Source of the DNA: Dirofilaria immitis
Taxonomy: Eukaryota > Nematoda > Chromadorea > Rhabditida > Onchocercidae
Length of the DNA: 64,000 nucleotides
Direction of reading: 5' to 3'
Assembly (NCBI GenBank): GCA_024305405.1
Contig: JAKNDB010000103.1
Coordinates: 2,356,001 to 2,420,000, forward strand
In this document: positions 14,052 to 28,800 of the stretch, one piece after another
How positions within the stretch are numbered: the stretch's first letter is position 1
Layout of the letters: every line of letters starts with the position of its first letter
Position numbers and translations under genes: made by a program
Notes under the pieces: model-generated
Told to the model about the DNA's origin: nothing
What the model saw: only the letters and a program-made list of their open reading frames with translations
Databases searched by the model: none

Positions 14052-14117
14052 AATTTAATCAGCATATCAACATAAATCATATTAATTTAATCAGCATATC
14101 AACATAAATCATATTAA
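14052..14117. repeat. Two-copy direct repeat, 32-nt period
   Basis: The segment TTTAATCAGCATATCAACAT and its flank occurs twice head to tail, starting at 14054 and 14086, almost without change. Confidence 0.85.
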
Positions 14118-15903
14118 TCATATTTATCTGAGCTTCATTTCATTTCTTTTACTATATCTCAATTAATCTTGATCATTATTCTCTATAAATTGTAGTAAAA
14201 GAAACTAATTTTGATAGCCTGATAAATATTTTTATAGTATTAACGTATTTACATACGTAAGCATTTAAATAAAAGATCAATTGATCAAACTTAAATTAAA
14301 ATGATAATATGAGATTCAAATTCTTTTCTCATTAATTTCGTAATTCTATCATTAAATATGATGATGATTATTATCATCTAATAGATCTTTATCATCTATT
14401 AAATGTTAATTTATTTTCAATATATTAATTTCTTTTTCTTTCTTTCAATTTGTATTTTTTATTTTTTATTTTTTAAATTTTCTATTGGTCCATTCTTTAG
14501 TTTCATTATTTTTAATGAATGAAATTTCCTTTGAAAAGTAAAATTTTTCTTTTTAAATTTTGAACTTTTATAAAAATTCAAAAATTTTATACTTTTCAAA
14601 ATTTTTCTTTTCTTTTTAACATTTTTACCTTTTTATTTAGGCTTAAGAAAATTGATGTCTTCTTGACGTATAAAAGAAAAAAAAAGAAGAAATCGATAAA
14701 TTTAATTTATATAGCTGTTTTTAACAATCAGAAATATTCTTAAGGCATATTAAGAATTGAAAAGAATATATATTCACAATTTTCTTCAACAACTTTTTTT
14801 TCTTATCGTAGAAATTAAATTATAATCGAACGATTTTGGCTTCATGCAAATTGTCCGACCAAAATTTTGATGAAAATAATTTTTTTTTCTTTTTATTTCC
14901 TATATATGTCTATCAATTTATTCGTTAAATTAGTCTGACTACATCGTTCGAATGATTTTAAAAGAACTATAATTCGCATAGATAGAATAATGATTAATTT
15001 ATCATTTTGATATAAATAATCATGCAACGATATACAACTGATTGATTAATTTAACAAAATATTTACATAAATCATCAACAATTTCACATCATTTCTATTA
15101 AAATATCATAACATTTATTCATTAAGAATGAGACAGCTGAAAATTCGATCATCTCTTATTTATTAAAAATAATTATCGTTATTTCTAGAAATTCGTATAG
15201 ATAGAATAAATAATCATTTCGTATCATTTTTAGTGAAATTTTGTTTAAATCACTTTGACTGACTGTTTATGTATTAACATCCATAATACTCTCACATTTT
15301 TTTAGTTTGAAAATTTTAAATTCCCTCAAATTTGTTTACATTTCATATTTCGACATTTTATTCGGTATCTGTCATAATCCTTGTAATAATCGCATTTACA
15401 ATGAATGGATCAAGATTTTTTTCGTTTCTTTTCTTTTCTGTTATTGTTATTGTTGTTGTTGTTTATCTGATAACAAATCATCTTAGTTATTAAGAAATTT
15501 TTCATTCAAAAAAAAAAATGAATAGCAACAAAGATTGAATGAAAAAAATGAAAAATTGATTGTTTACAGTAAGAAAATCTTTCATTCTTCTTCTTTCAAA
15601 ATTTAAATTTTAATCATTTTAATACTCTTTCAATTGAAGATAATTGGAGGAAAAAATGAAAAATTTAATCAAAAAAAAATTTTACCATTTTTTTAAATTA
15701 AATTATTTTCTAAAAAAATTAAATTAAAATTTTATTAAAATTATTTTTAATAAATTCTTTTTATAATTTTTATTTTTATTTTTTTAGGAATGTTTTTTTG
15801 CTATTTTAACAATTGAATCAAAGAAAAATGATTGGAATGAAAATAATATAAATAAAAATATTTCCCGAAAACATACATTGTTAATCAACATGAAGCACGA
15901 ATG

Positions 15904-15936
15904 CATGCTGCATGCATGCAACATGCATGCAGCATG
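15904..15936. repeat. Perfect 15-bp hairpin built from GCATGC words
   Basis: CATGCTGCATGCATG at 15904-15918 is the reverse complement of 15922-15936, with a CAA loop. It stands out as GC-richer than its surroundings. The overlapping reverse-strand frame, rich in Cys, His and Ala, follows from the repeat and is not taken as a gene. Confidence 0.85.
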
Positions 15937-18853
15937 AATGCTGCATAGTTGAAAATATTTATGCTGATGATTAAATATATCCTAATTGATTGTAGTAAGT
16001 TTAAAATCTTGCAAAAATTTGCTAAAAATTTATAAAAATATAAATCACCAATTATCTTATTTTGATTCATTTGTTGATAGTTAATTTCATTCTATTAATA
16101 GCTAAATCTAGAATAGATTTTAGTATATTAATTAACTGATAAAAAATTAGTTTATCAATTGATAAAAATGATTAATTAAAAAATTTTATAGCTTAGAAAT
16201 TAATTTATTCATACTTCAAACCAATCCTATAAATTATAAATAAATATATATATATAATAAAAAAATTTTTTAATTATTTTTTGACATATCATTTGAACTT
16301 ATTACTATAGAATTTTTCCTTATATTACTTTCTTTTATTATATATATTTGTCTATTATTTGACAACCATCCTAATAGAATGGATTAAGATAAACGGTTAA
16401 AGGAGCCTAGAATTGTGAATATCCCAGGGATAATTAGCCAAGACTTATTCAGCACATAATAACATCACAAACGGCAGGATACTACATATTACTAGTGGTA
16501 TCCTTAAATATTATTTCAGGCTTTTCTCATAATTTTTCAAATAATACTTAAAATAATTTATTATATAATAATTTCATTTTATTTTATTGTAAAGAAAATA
16601 AATAAAAAACGATCGTATAATTCAAAATTTATTTCAAATCATTTAACATCTTTTATTATTATTATTATTTAAAAATAAGTGAAACTATTTTTATTATTTA
16701 TTTATTCATTTCATTTTTTTGTTTCTCTTCTTCAATTCAATGTCGTTTTTTTTTTTTCTTCCCTCTTGAGATTAAAACTTTGCAATTTTCCTTTTGCTAT
16801 GATATTACCACTTCATATCGTTGTCGTTGTCATTTTATATTTTATAAAATATTTGATATTTACTACAGTTTATATTGTTATATGCTTTAAATTTATATAT
16901 TATCATAAAATGATATTTTGTTATATAAGATAATGCCATTGTCGAGAATGAAAATTTTTTGAGCAAATTTAGACTTGTCTTTTAGTAATTTAAGTTTATA
17001 ATTTTTAGTTCCTTCTTTAAGACAAAAAGAAAAGAACAATTATTTTTAATTATAAATGTTTGTTATTATGGATGTATGAAATAATGTTGATTTTAAGTCT
17101 AAAATATATTATGGAACAAAAATTGACCTTTCTAACTGACCTTTCCTGATAATGTTTCAGGTTTCATAAAACTGACCCCTTTCGTAATATTTAGATTATT
17201 GCATGCATTTTACTAACAATAGCTAGCTAATTTTATTAATTAGTTAATTTTTGATTAATTAAGTTAATAAAATTTAGCATTAAAAGCTAACGCAATCTAA
17301 AATTAATTAATCAATTTGATTAAATTAATGCTTTAATTCATTTATCATATTTGGCAAAGGGAAATTATCATTATTCATAAAATAATAATAACAATATTAT
17401 TATCATATCTATTAAATTTGTATAATTCGATAATTTATTTGATTAAATTCTTAATGCAAATTTAATTTATTCAATTATTTGTTATTCAATTATTACGCAA
17501 TGCAATATATATGGCTTAAAAAAATTTTTGCAAAAATTTTATAAATTAATAAAATATATTTAGACTTAATAAATTAATTTAAATCATTTTAATTATCAAA
17601 AAATCAATAAATAAATAATATTATGATGAAAATGTTGAACTTTCGCTTTTTTAACCCACTATTTCATTATTATTATTATTATTATTATTATCATTAAACT
17701 ATCTTATCTTTTTGTTTTTCTATTCCAAAAATTTTTCTCTCTTTTAACTATTTTGCCAATTTTTTTTTGTCAACAAAAGCAAATAGAATTCAATAAAGTG
17801 GTGATTATAATGATATATTAATGATAAGAAGTAAATTTTGAAATAATCTAACAATCTTTCTGTTCAACATTTCATATACTTTTTTCAAGCAAAGCTTTTT
17901 TTTCTTTTTAATTTTTCATTTGCCATATTTTATTCAATAATTCTTTGTTAATTTTTAATTTATTTCTTATACTTTGTATTAATTTATACATTTCAGATAT
18001 AATTTAAGTTATTCATTTTGATTATATCTGATAGTAGAAAAATCAGAAAGCATTCATTCATTTTAAATAATATAAACTTATTATTAATTATGATTAATAT
18101 TTATCTATCATTATCATTGTTATCATTGTTATTATTATTTATCATTTATTATATTTATTATTACTACTATTATCACTACTACTACCAATAATATTTTTTA
18201 AGCAATTTTAGTTGGAAGCTTAATTATTTCTTTCTTCAGCTTTTCTATTCATTCATTCGTTTTTTTTTTCATTTTTTGTTAATCGAGAAAGAAGAGAGTA
18301 CTTAAAATTGAATTAAATTTTGCTTTTCTTTTATGCCTATAACAATAAAATAGCAGTAATGATGATTAGTAATAATAATGAATAATGATAATGAATAATT
18401 TTTATTCAAATTGTATTGATATATTATGATGATAATGATGATATTGTAATGATAATGATAATGATAATAAATAGAAAAGTAATTTTGCACTATCCATTTG
18501 TTGATCAAGAATTTAAGAAAAGCAGAATAAAATAAAATATATAATTTGTTGATAACAAGAATAGTAGCGAATTTATTCCAAAAATATTTCTGAAGAAAAA
18601 TGATGGAAAATGAAGAGAAGAGAGAAGAGATGATAAGAATTGACAAATAAGCATAAAGTATTTCGTTTTATATAAATTTATATTATTTTGTTGTATGATG
18701 AAGAGGGAAGAGAAAAGATACTTTATAATGATATGATAAAAGGAAGAGAAGGCAAAGATATGAATGATGAATTTGATAAGGTTTAAAAAGATAAGTTCGT
18801 TGTTGAAATTTTACTCAAGATAATAGTAGTGATAATAGAAGTAAACAAAAAAA

Positions 18854-18968
18854 AAGAAGAAGAAGAAGAAGAGAAGAGGAAAAATTGAAAGGAAAAAGAG
18901 AAAGGAAGAAGTGGAGGAAAAAAGGAAGGAAGAGGAGGAGGAGGAAAAGAAGGAGGATGATGATGAGA
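18854..18968. repeat. Purine (GA/GGA)n tract
   Basis: A nearly pure AAG, GAG and GGA strand. The Lys/Arg-rich forward frame and the Leu/Phe/Ser-rich reverse frame here are both repeat artefacts. Confidence 0.9.
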
Positions 18969-19315
18969 AGAAAATTTTTACTACATATTAAGCAGCATTC
19001 TCGAATTGCAGCCTTGAAGAGGGAGAATGTTTCTTTACCAGTCGCTATTAACAATCATAAAATTCCAATTTTTTCATCTTAAAAGGCAGCATAGTTTGAT
19101 AATAAATAAATAAATAAACTTGGCACCTTTTTTTTTTTATTTGAAAAGAAAATTGATGAAACGATGCTATACTGATCATATTTCTATCAATTACAATATT
19201 GATGAAAATTTCAATGAAATTAATGAATAATTCCTATTCTTCATAATAGTAATATTATTTCAAAAAAAAAGTGCTAATTCTATTGTTATCACTATTTTCA
19301 TTATCATTATCATTA

Positions 19316-19389
19316 CCATTATTATTATTATTATTATTATTGCTACTACTACTACTATTACTACTACTACTACTACTACTACTATTATT
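19316..19389. repeat. (ATT)n / (ACT)n trinucleotide repeat
   Basis: Runs of ATT followed by ACT. The poly-leucine forward frame across it is not a gene. It ends about 430 nt before the receptor start codon. Confidence 0.9.
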
Positions 19390-19820
19390 TTATCATTGTA
19401 ATTCCATTGATATTAATTTTGTCACTGTTAATGACAAAGATATTAAATTAAATCGTAATATAACTGTTATTATTTATCTACTATTATTGCTATTATTAAT
19501 ATTGCTTACAATTTTCATTGATACTGATTTTTCTACTGATAATGATAAGATACGAAAATAAATTACAATAAAATTGATATTATTTATTGTGATTATTCAT
19601 TCAGTGTATATTTATTGCTATATATTATTATCATTGAACGCAAAAATTTTATTATAATTATTACCAATGATATTATCAACGCTATCAATTGCTATTATTA
19701 AATATTAAATTAAATTAATATTTTATGCAAATCTTTGGAATATACAAATTTGCGAGAAATAATTTTACGAATCCTAAAATATTCTTTTTTTTGAATAATG
19801 AAAATTGAATCACGTGAACT

Positions 19821-22800
19821 ATGCTATACAGTCACGTAACTTTGTTGATGCTTCGTGTTGTTGATGTGGTTGCGCAAAGAACGGTTCAACAAACTGCGCG
19901 AATGCTTGTAGCTGAAATACCAGGTGATGTACAGGTATGCTATTTGATAAGAATCATTTAATTTGATTTCATTGAAATTACACATACCGAGCTATCAAGT
20001 TATTTTTTGCTCTTGCGATAATTCGGCACTGATATCACTTAGTTATCTATTTAGAAACAACTAAGTGATAAAAATTGGAAATAGTGATTATAAATTATCA
20101 ATAAATAGAATCACCAATCAAGAATTTTTATCTTCAAAGCATAGCAGTTTCAATAGTAACTATGGAATAAAGATTTTAACAGTTTTGGTCTTATTTAATG
20201 AATGATTGAACTGATTGATCGAGACTGTATGTTCGGTTATTTTTATTGATATTAATTATCAAGCAATTCGGTTGGCGATCATCTACTCTATCATTTTTTG
20301 GAAATCGTTGTGCTATCTGCTATCGCCGATTGTTGAATAAAAATTCTTATCCTTAAAACTTAACACTGAACTATCAACTAATAATTTACTCTCAAAATAA
20401 TAATTGTCAAACAAGAATTCTTACTGTGAAAGTCAAATAGTAACTATCAAAGAAAGTTTCATACTTTTAAAGCTCAACAGTTGATTGATGCATTTAGCTT
20501 GGCTTAGGCTATTGCTGCTATTATATACAAATTTGTCTCTGTTTCTATTGTTGGCTACTTTTAATAATTGCTAAAATGTTGTATGTATAATTTAGATTTA
20601 TTCAACAAATATTTTATTTTTTCTCAGAAAAAAACGAAAATAAACGAAAAGAAAAAAATGAGAAATTGTAGAAATTTGATAAAACTAAACTAAATTTTAT
20701 ATTTGGTAAAATACAAAATATATCTTTCCCAAATTAATATTAATAATTTAGATTGATAAAACAAATAATTTATCTTTATAGCAATATTCTTGTAATAATT
20801 TGATAACATGTGCATATTTATGCTTATACTAAAGGTCAAAGGTTAAATAGGAAAATAAATGTGATAATAAAATTAGATGAGATAATATGCATTAATTAAT
20901 TATTTATTTTAAATTTTTAATCAGTTAAATTATCTGTAACAAATTCAAAAGATTATTTAATAATCTTTTGAATTTAATTTATTCGAATAAATTAAGCCAT
21001 TCGAAAACTATTAAGAAGTAATTAATTTTATATTTGTTATTTCATCTATTTTGTTGAATGATAAAAAATATTTTGAATTAGCTAATATATTTCGATGAAA
21101 CATTGAAATAACAAATCTAAGTGAGATGTTGAAATGTTTTTATATATTATAGCAAAAATGACATTTATAATCAATCAACCTTTCACGTCATTTTGTCAAT
21201 TTCAACTTATACATTTTTTATTTACTTTTTTTTTTCTTTTTCCTAAATATCATATATTTGCGATATGTAATGAATTCTTGTCACATTCGATTATTTCTTT
21301 ATTAAAATATAAATGAAAAGATGCTAGCAAACAAATAATGATAAATAATCATGCTGATGATACATGATACATATATGATCATAGATCTAATATAAATAAT
21401 AATACAAATAATCTTGAAATCAATAACAAAAGATATAAAAAGCATAAAGCAATGTAAAAAAAAAAGAAAAATAATGATAATGAATTAAAAATTATTATTA
21501 ATTAAATTTGGAAATTAAAAAAATAAAAATTCATATTCAAACTTTTATTTTTTAATTTTTAAAATTATTCATTTTTCTGGTTGATTGAAATAATTATGCT
21601 AAATTCTATACCTACAACAAACATTGATATGATAATCGAGGAATTAAAATTGATAACTTGAAAAATTCTGCAAATTCAAATAAAACGACATATATTGAGA
21701 AATAAATATTATTAGTAACAGAAAAATAATCTTATTAGACTATAGAGAATTTTCAACTTCAAACTTGAATCTTGATTGATGTTTGATTAGCTAATATTTT
21801 TAGTAGCGTATAATAAATAAGCTAATATTATTTTACCAACTTATTTGATTTATACTTTCTTTCTTTTTCTTTAACTTTCATAATATAAATATGACAAGAT
21901 AAATATCTTATCCATTCTTCAATCATAAATCATGATTGAAGAAATAAAATTCTTAAAAAAAAAAAAAATGTTACCTTACCCATATATATTTCTAATTAAC
22001 AGTACAAAGATCATATTTTAGAATTATAATAATTTAATAAATATAAACAAAAAAATGTCCTTTTAAGCATTTCATATTTAAATAATTCATTTATTGTTTA
22101 TGAAAAATTATTCCTATTTAAAAACTAAATTAATAAGCTAAGCTAAAATATTATTTTTGTCTGCATATGTATGTATGTATGTGTGTATGTATGTGTATGC
22201 ATGTTTGTGTATTTATGTATGAATGTATGTATGTGTATGTATGTATGTGTATGTAAATATAAATGTTATCTGCTTAAAACTTAATTCACGCCTTTAAGCA
22301 AAAATATTTACAAGGCACATTCTCATGCTAATGACTAATTTTATTTATTTTATCATCATAGCATATGCATACATACATGTATATATGTCTGTACACATAC
22401 ACACATACATACACATACATACACACACACACATACATACAAATATACATCTATCTACATACAACAACAGACATGAAGTACTTCTTCCTCTTCAAAATTC
22501 CCAATTTTAACAAACACAGATTGATTTGATGAGCAAGAAAATCTAATTTCTAAAACTTTAGTTAAAAAGAAACTTGAGAAATATTATTTGGGAAAGAGAA
22601 TTATTGATATCTCGAAGAACAGATATAGAAAATGCTCGTGAAAAAAAAAATTCGAGAAATTAAAAAAGTTGTACAAAATAGGAATGAAAAAATTGAGCAG
22701 GTGAAATAAGAGAAATTTTATTATATATACCTGAAGAAATTAATTATTTCATCTCATTTATTATAATATATTTTTCGATGATATGATAAAAATAAAATTT

Positions 22801-25800
22801 TATATAATTAATAAATTATTATCAATCTTTTTCATCTATGATATATTTTATCATAAAATATTTGCTTAAATTTTATTGATCATTGATTAGATAGATGAAA
22901 TGTTTTGATTTATTTATCAATTTTTATCATAAACAATTTTTCATCATAAATACATCTTTCTTTCTTCACAGTATAATCGAAGTGATGAGATTTCTAATCA
23001 ATTTCCGTCATCTAACATAAACAATAACATTTTCAAATAATTAAAGAAACAATATTAATTAAAAAATAAAAAGTAAACAGAAAGAGATGGATAAATTATC
23101 AGATTGATAAATGAATTGGGAAATAAAATTATTGAAATAAATGATAAGAGCAATTGTTAAATATATCATTCTGATTGCATTACCAAAAATAAATAAATAA
23201 AATTTCTAATTTAATTAAAATTCATAGATTGGCGCGTTATTCCCGTTGCACTATCAAATCACAGGTACTGAAGCATGTGGTCGAATATGGGAGCAATACG
23301 GTATACAACGTATGGAAATTGCTTTTAGTACGATAGCTGAATTAAATACTCTATTACCTTTCAAACTTGGTATTAGTATCAGGTAATTAAATGATATTTC
23401 CATTAATATTTAAATAAACTTATCAAATAACTTGGTATTAGTATCAGGTAATTAAATGAAAAAGTTATCAAATAACTTAATATTAGTATCAGGTAATTAT
23501 TAAATAAACTTTTTTTTTAATTTTTTAAATGTAATAAATATAATAAACTTAGTAGAAATAATCAATATTTAGCATTAAATATAATATAATATATTTTAAA
23601 GAATTATTCAAGCAATTAAATGAAATATATGAATGACAATAATTAGAAAAAATATAAATATAAACAATACTATAAAAGTTTAATGATTGTTAAAAACATT
23701 CAGAGTATTTTCTTCATTCCATAATTTATTATCATCATATTTATTGATAACATTTAATTACACATCAAATACATAGATAGATGACCGATGATATAATATT
23801 ATTTGATAAATATTTATCATGTTAAACATTCATTATCATTTCTGATATAATACTTACTTCTTCTAATTAGAATTTAAATCATTCTGAAGTGATTAATTTC
23901 TTTCAAAGAATATCTAATAGCAATTATGTTAATAATTTTCAAGTAACATTTAGTTAGTGACATATTATACGGATGATCGAATTTTATGAATGCTACTTTT
24001 ATTATTCTTCATTTTTTATCATTTTTTTCTTATCTTATTATCAATGATAATTGAATGCATCAATTACTTCTAAATGATTTATTGTTATAAGTAATTTCAA
24101 GAGATATTCGTTTTTGATTTAAAAAAAATTAGTGTTGTCAATAAAAATTATTTCCTCTCGCTTTAACCTATTATAATAGCTTTTTGAAAGATTAATTTGA
24201 ATAGTTGTTTATCAGTCAGATCACTTATTCTATAATATTTGCTTTTTCAATTATAATACGTTTCATTTTGATATCTCATCTACTTTAATAAAATATTAAC
24301 TAAATTAGATATAACAATTATAATGATAAATTTGATAAAATTGAAATATTCAGTTATCTAAAATTTATTGAACTGATTTAAGTAAATACGAAATTTGATG
24401 ATTATATTCAATAATTTTTCACTACGCTTTTTTTTCTTTTTAATCAAGAAAAGAAACTTCGTTTTAAATTAGTATAATGATAATTCAAATTTGTAATAAT
24501 AGATAGCTATTTAGAAACAATACTTTTTGTTAACTTAAATTATATCGAATAAATGAATAAAATGATTACTTATTATCGTTAATTAAAATGATTATCCTAT
24601 TATTAATAGAAATATGGAAAACTTCCTCTCAATCTAATCAAAACATTAAATTTTAGTTTTTTTTCTAATTAATCATAATTATTTTAAAAATTTGATCAAT
24701 TAATAAGGCAAGAATTAATTTATAAAATTAAATTTGAACAACAAACATAGATAATATCGAATATTTTGAATTTATTTGATATTTTAACAAATATATTATT
24801 TGTTCCATTTTTATAGCAATGTGATATAATTAAGTTAAATTTATTATCAATTAAATATAATTTTGATTTCAAATTATTTTTAAATTAAATGGGAGTGGGA
24901 AATTTTTCAAATGATTTGAAATCTTTAGAGATTCATGTTGGACAGATCGTATTGCCATGGAACAATCTATTGCATTTTTACGTGAAGGTGTTGGTCAATG
25001 TTCATGTACTGCAACACCTGGTTGTCAAAAAAAACGGCTCCAGTTGTAGCAATTGTTGGTCCTGCAAAAAGTTCCACAACAATTGCAGTACAAAATTTAC
25101 TACAAGTATTTCATATACCTCAAATCGGTTTGTATTAACTTTTTAGGTTTTTTAACTAAATTTAATTGTTAAAATTCTAGAAGTAGACACTATTTTTTTT
25201 AATGAACAAAAAGCAATTAGTTGCATTTTTATTGTAAAAATTATAATAAAAAATAAAAATACTAACTTCTCGTCTTTCCTTAATTTCAGGATACGGCGCA
25301 ACTACAGCTGATCTTTCTGATAAAGAACAGTACGGTTATTTCATGCGCGTGGTACCAGCCGATACATGGCAGGCCAAATTATTTGTTGCTATGTTGGAAC
25401 ATTTTAATTGGACTTATGTGGCTGTTATTTATTCCGCTGGTTCGTATTTTGAACAGTACATTTATTAAAACGATGAATTCAATTAATCTCGAACAGTGCA
25501 TTTATTAAAAAAATGAATTCAGTTAATCTCGAATAGTACATTTAGTAAAAAAACGATGAATTCAATTGTTAATTAATCTATTTAATTAAACATTGCTTAC
25601 CTTTATATAATTCAGAAGTTATATACCTTCTATATATGTTTGTGTGTGTGTGTGTTGTTGTTTGTTTGTTGTGTTATGTGTGTGTTTGTTTATGTGTTCT
25701 TGTGTTGTTGTGTGTTGTTTGTTTGTTTGTTTGCAGCAATATTTGGTTGAAATATGTTTCTATATTATATTTATTGATAAGAAATATTAAATAATAAAAA

Positions 25801-28800
25801 TATAAAATTAAATTCATTGAAAAATTGTCGAAAGCAATAAATTTTAAATTTAAAATTTTTTTTAGATTTTTCAAAATTTCTGTAATAGCGAGCAAAGGAT
25901 TAAAATTTTTTTATTATAGGAAATTACGGTGAGAAAGGATTCGAAGAGTTAGATCGATTAATCAGTAATGATCTATCGGGAAATGTTTGCATTGCATATT
26001 CGGAAAAAGTGAAAAGTCTGGCAGAACCAGCTGAATTTGATAGAATTTTAACTTCGTTAAGGTAGAAAAATTAAACATAAATTAAATGAAAAGGAAATAA
26101 TATTAATATGAATCTTTTTAAAGATAAAATTATTGATAACATTTGAATTTTTAGTATTTTGGCTATTTTACAGTAGTCAAAAGACGGTACCACAAGTAGT
26201 CGTATGCTTTTGCGAAGGTCTTACGATGCATGGAATGTTTAAAGCACAGCGACGTTTACGACAAAAAAATCCTGAAATACGGCCTTTTCAATGGATTTGT
26301 AGTGACGGTTGGAATGATAGATTAGATGTGGTCGAAGGTGTGGAATTTGAAGCTGCTGGAAGTTTCTCAATTAGGTAACAAAATCGAATAAATACACCTG
26401 AGATTGTTTTATTATTTACCGTAAAATAATAAATGGAACATATGTAATCTTTAATCGTTGATACTTCAATGCTGGTTATATACAACCTTATTATGAATTA
26501 TTCCGCATTTTTAGAATACATTCTCCACATGTAAATTGGTTCGATCGGCATTATTTTTCTTTGAATCCCGAAAATAACGCGCATAATCCGTGGTTTCAGA
26601 GTTTTGGCAAGAGAAATTTAATTGCCAATTCGCGGTTGCTAAAGATGATTTTGAAACGAAAGTTTGTACTGGACGAGAGAATCTTACATTAAATTACAAA
26701 CAGGTAGTATATACAATGAAATTTGGCATTTTTTCTTTTAATTTAAAATTTGTCGCATATAATTTAATGATTATTTAGCCAAGTTTCTCTTGATGACGTA
26801 ATATGCAGTGATAAGCTAAATTTTTCTTTGAAAAGTTAATACGTTGTGAAAAACATTTGATATCAAAGAAATTTTAAAAATTTTATCAAATACGCATTAA
26901 TTTTGCATTTTCAAATATTTTTCCTATCTTTGTAAATAAACAATTCATAAGAAATCCTTTCCTTTTTTTTCAGATTATACTTTTTTTAAAATTTCCGGCA
27001 ATAAATTAATGCAATCCGGAAAGAAATGATAGTATTATTAGTTGTAGTATAGAAATTTATGCATTAAAGGTAACAAATTTTAGGATGCAAAATTGAGTCA
27101 GGTTGTTAATTCGATTCGCGTCGTTGGATTGGCTCTTCAAGCATTATATAACGATCGTTGTAGGGAAAATTCAACAACATGTACCGAAACATTTGCATTA
27201 AATGGTACCGTACTGCTCAAATATATGCTCAATGTTACATTTGTTGATCAATTCAATCAGGAAGTTTATTTCGATGCTAACGGTGATCCACCTGCATGGT
27301 AATGTCTATTTAAATTTTTTAAATTCAATTTTTCCCTCCAGTACAAATTTAATTCGTAGCATCGAATTTATGCCATCTAAAAAATCGTTACCTGGTTTTT
27401 TCAACACGAATAAACTTATTTCTTGCAATATCGTCTTGATTAATCATAAAGTTTTATCATCTTACCAATAGCATTAGGAAAAAGTATGATTATTTATTAG
27501 CTTTTAAAATATTATAATATTTTCATGGAAGATAAATCGAATTAAAGTTTCTTAATTTAGGTACGATGTTTTGAATTATGTTGGAGGTAAGGAAGGTTTT
27601 CGTATGGTTGGTGAGTATCGGAAAAAGCGTCGTGGAGCTTTTCTAAAAATTACGGAGAGTGATATCATGTTCTATGATAAAACAAATCGAATTCCCGAAT
27701 CAGTTTGCAGTAAACCTTGTAAAATTGGACAACGAGTAAATTTTAGTATCATAATTTTTATGCAAAAAAATTTATGATAACGCGAAACGAATCTTTATCA
27801 TTCTCTTATGCATATTATTGTTGCAAGATGAAAATGAATATGAATTATTGATTATTTAATTAATTAAAAATAAAATTTTAATTTAATAATTTGTTATTTT
27901 TGTAGCAAAGAGAAACAGCTGCATGTTGTTGGATATGCGAAGATTGTTTGGCATATCAAATTATTAATTATACAACACATTTATGTCAAAATTGTACACT
28001 TGGATGGTGGCCTAATGATAATCATACATGTAAATAATATACTCTTCTAAATTTTCAAATTAAAATCAAATTTTCTTTCTCTAACTTTTTCTTTTTTTTT
28101 ATTTAAATCTTCGAAGATTTATTATTTAACTTTAAAAATTTATTAAATGATAATATTGTATCATATTTATCATTCAATACTGTAAAATTTTAGCTTGTTA
28201 TCCATTGATACATGAAGGGCCAGATTGGTCATCAACGGGTATTATTTTGGCTTTATTACTTGCATCCTTAGGCACAGTAATGACTTTATTCACGATATTA
28301 ATATTCCTTCGTTATAATAACACACCTGTCGTCAAATCAACAACAAGAGAATTGTCTTATATAATTCTAAGTGGTAGGTATTTAATAATTTTGAATATTA
28401 ATCGTTTACGGAGCATTAATCGCAAATTTGATTAATCCTAAACTATGATTTATTATTATTGTAAAGGTTGCAAACAACATTTTAGGTTGTAAAAATTACC
28501 ATTCTCGAATAAGTTCGAAATTCAAACTTAAATCTCTTTTTTGTTATGCAGTTGTTTAATCAAGCATAAAAAGCATAAAAATTCTATTTTAATCAGCAAA
28601 TTGAATTTCTCATTATTCTAAAATTTTACTCATTATTTATCATTTACTAATATATATTTTATCATTATTTATCATTTAGGTATTACCATATGCTATGCAG
28701 TATCATTCGCTATACTTGCGACACCATCATTTATTACCTGTTTTATATCTCGTACATTACCTCCTATTGCTTTTTCAATGATTTATTCTGCACTTCTTAC

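Larger units (their letters stand above)
13073..19820. other. AT-rich spacer between CaaX gene and receptor
   Basis: Homopolymers, simple repeats and small duplications are present but no exon pair with usable splice sites. The stretch at about 16,380-16,510 is less AT-rich and shares a short ACATCACAAACxGCA-type word with 35,360-35,380, perhaps a dispersed repeat. Receptor promoter elements could lie here but none can be named. Confidence 0.55.
19935..23227 (+). other. Receptor intron 1, 3.3 kb
   Basis: GTATGC donor and TTCATAG acceptor, phase 0. It holds microsatellites and two perfect inverted repeats listed separately. I see no nested gene. Its length is unusual beside the other receptor introns, most of which are under 0.5 kb, so it may hold regulatory DNA. 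Confidence 0.7.

Noticed and set aside
19271..19561. Poly-leucine forward frame before the receptor start
   Set aside because: It is created by ATT/ACT repeats, and the receptor has its own ATG after an in-frame stop.
24889..25146. 85-residue forward frame over receptor exon 3
   Set aside because: It runs in a frame other than the receptor frame, with no splice logic. The conserved receptor sequence is explained by a one-base loss in the A8 run.
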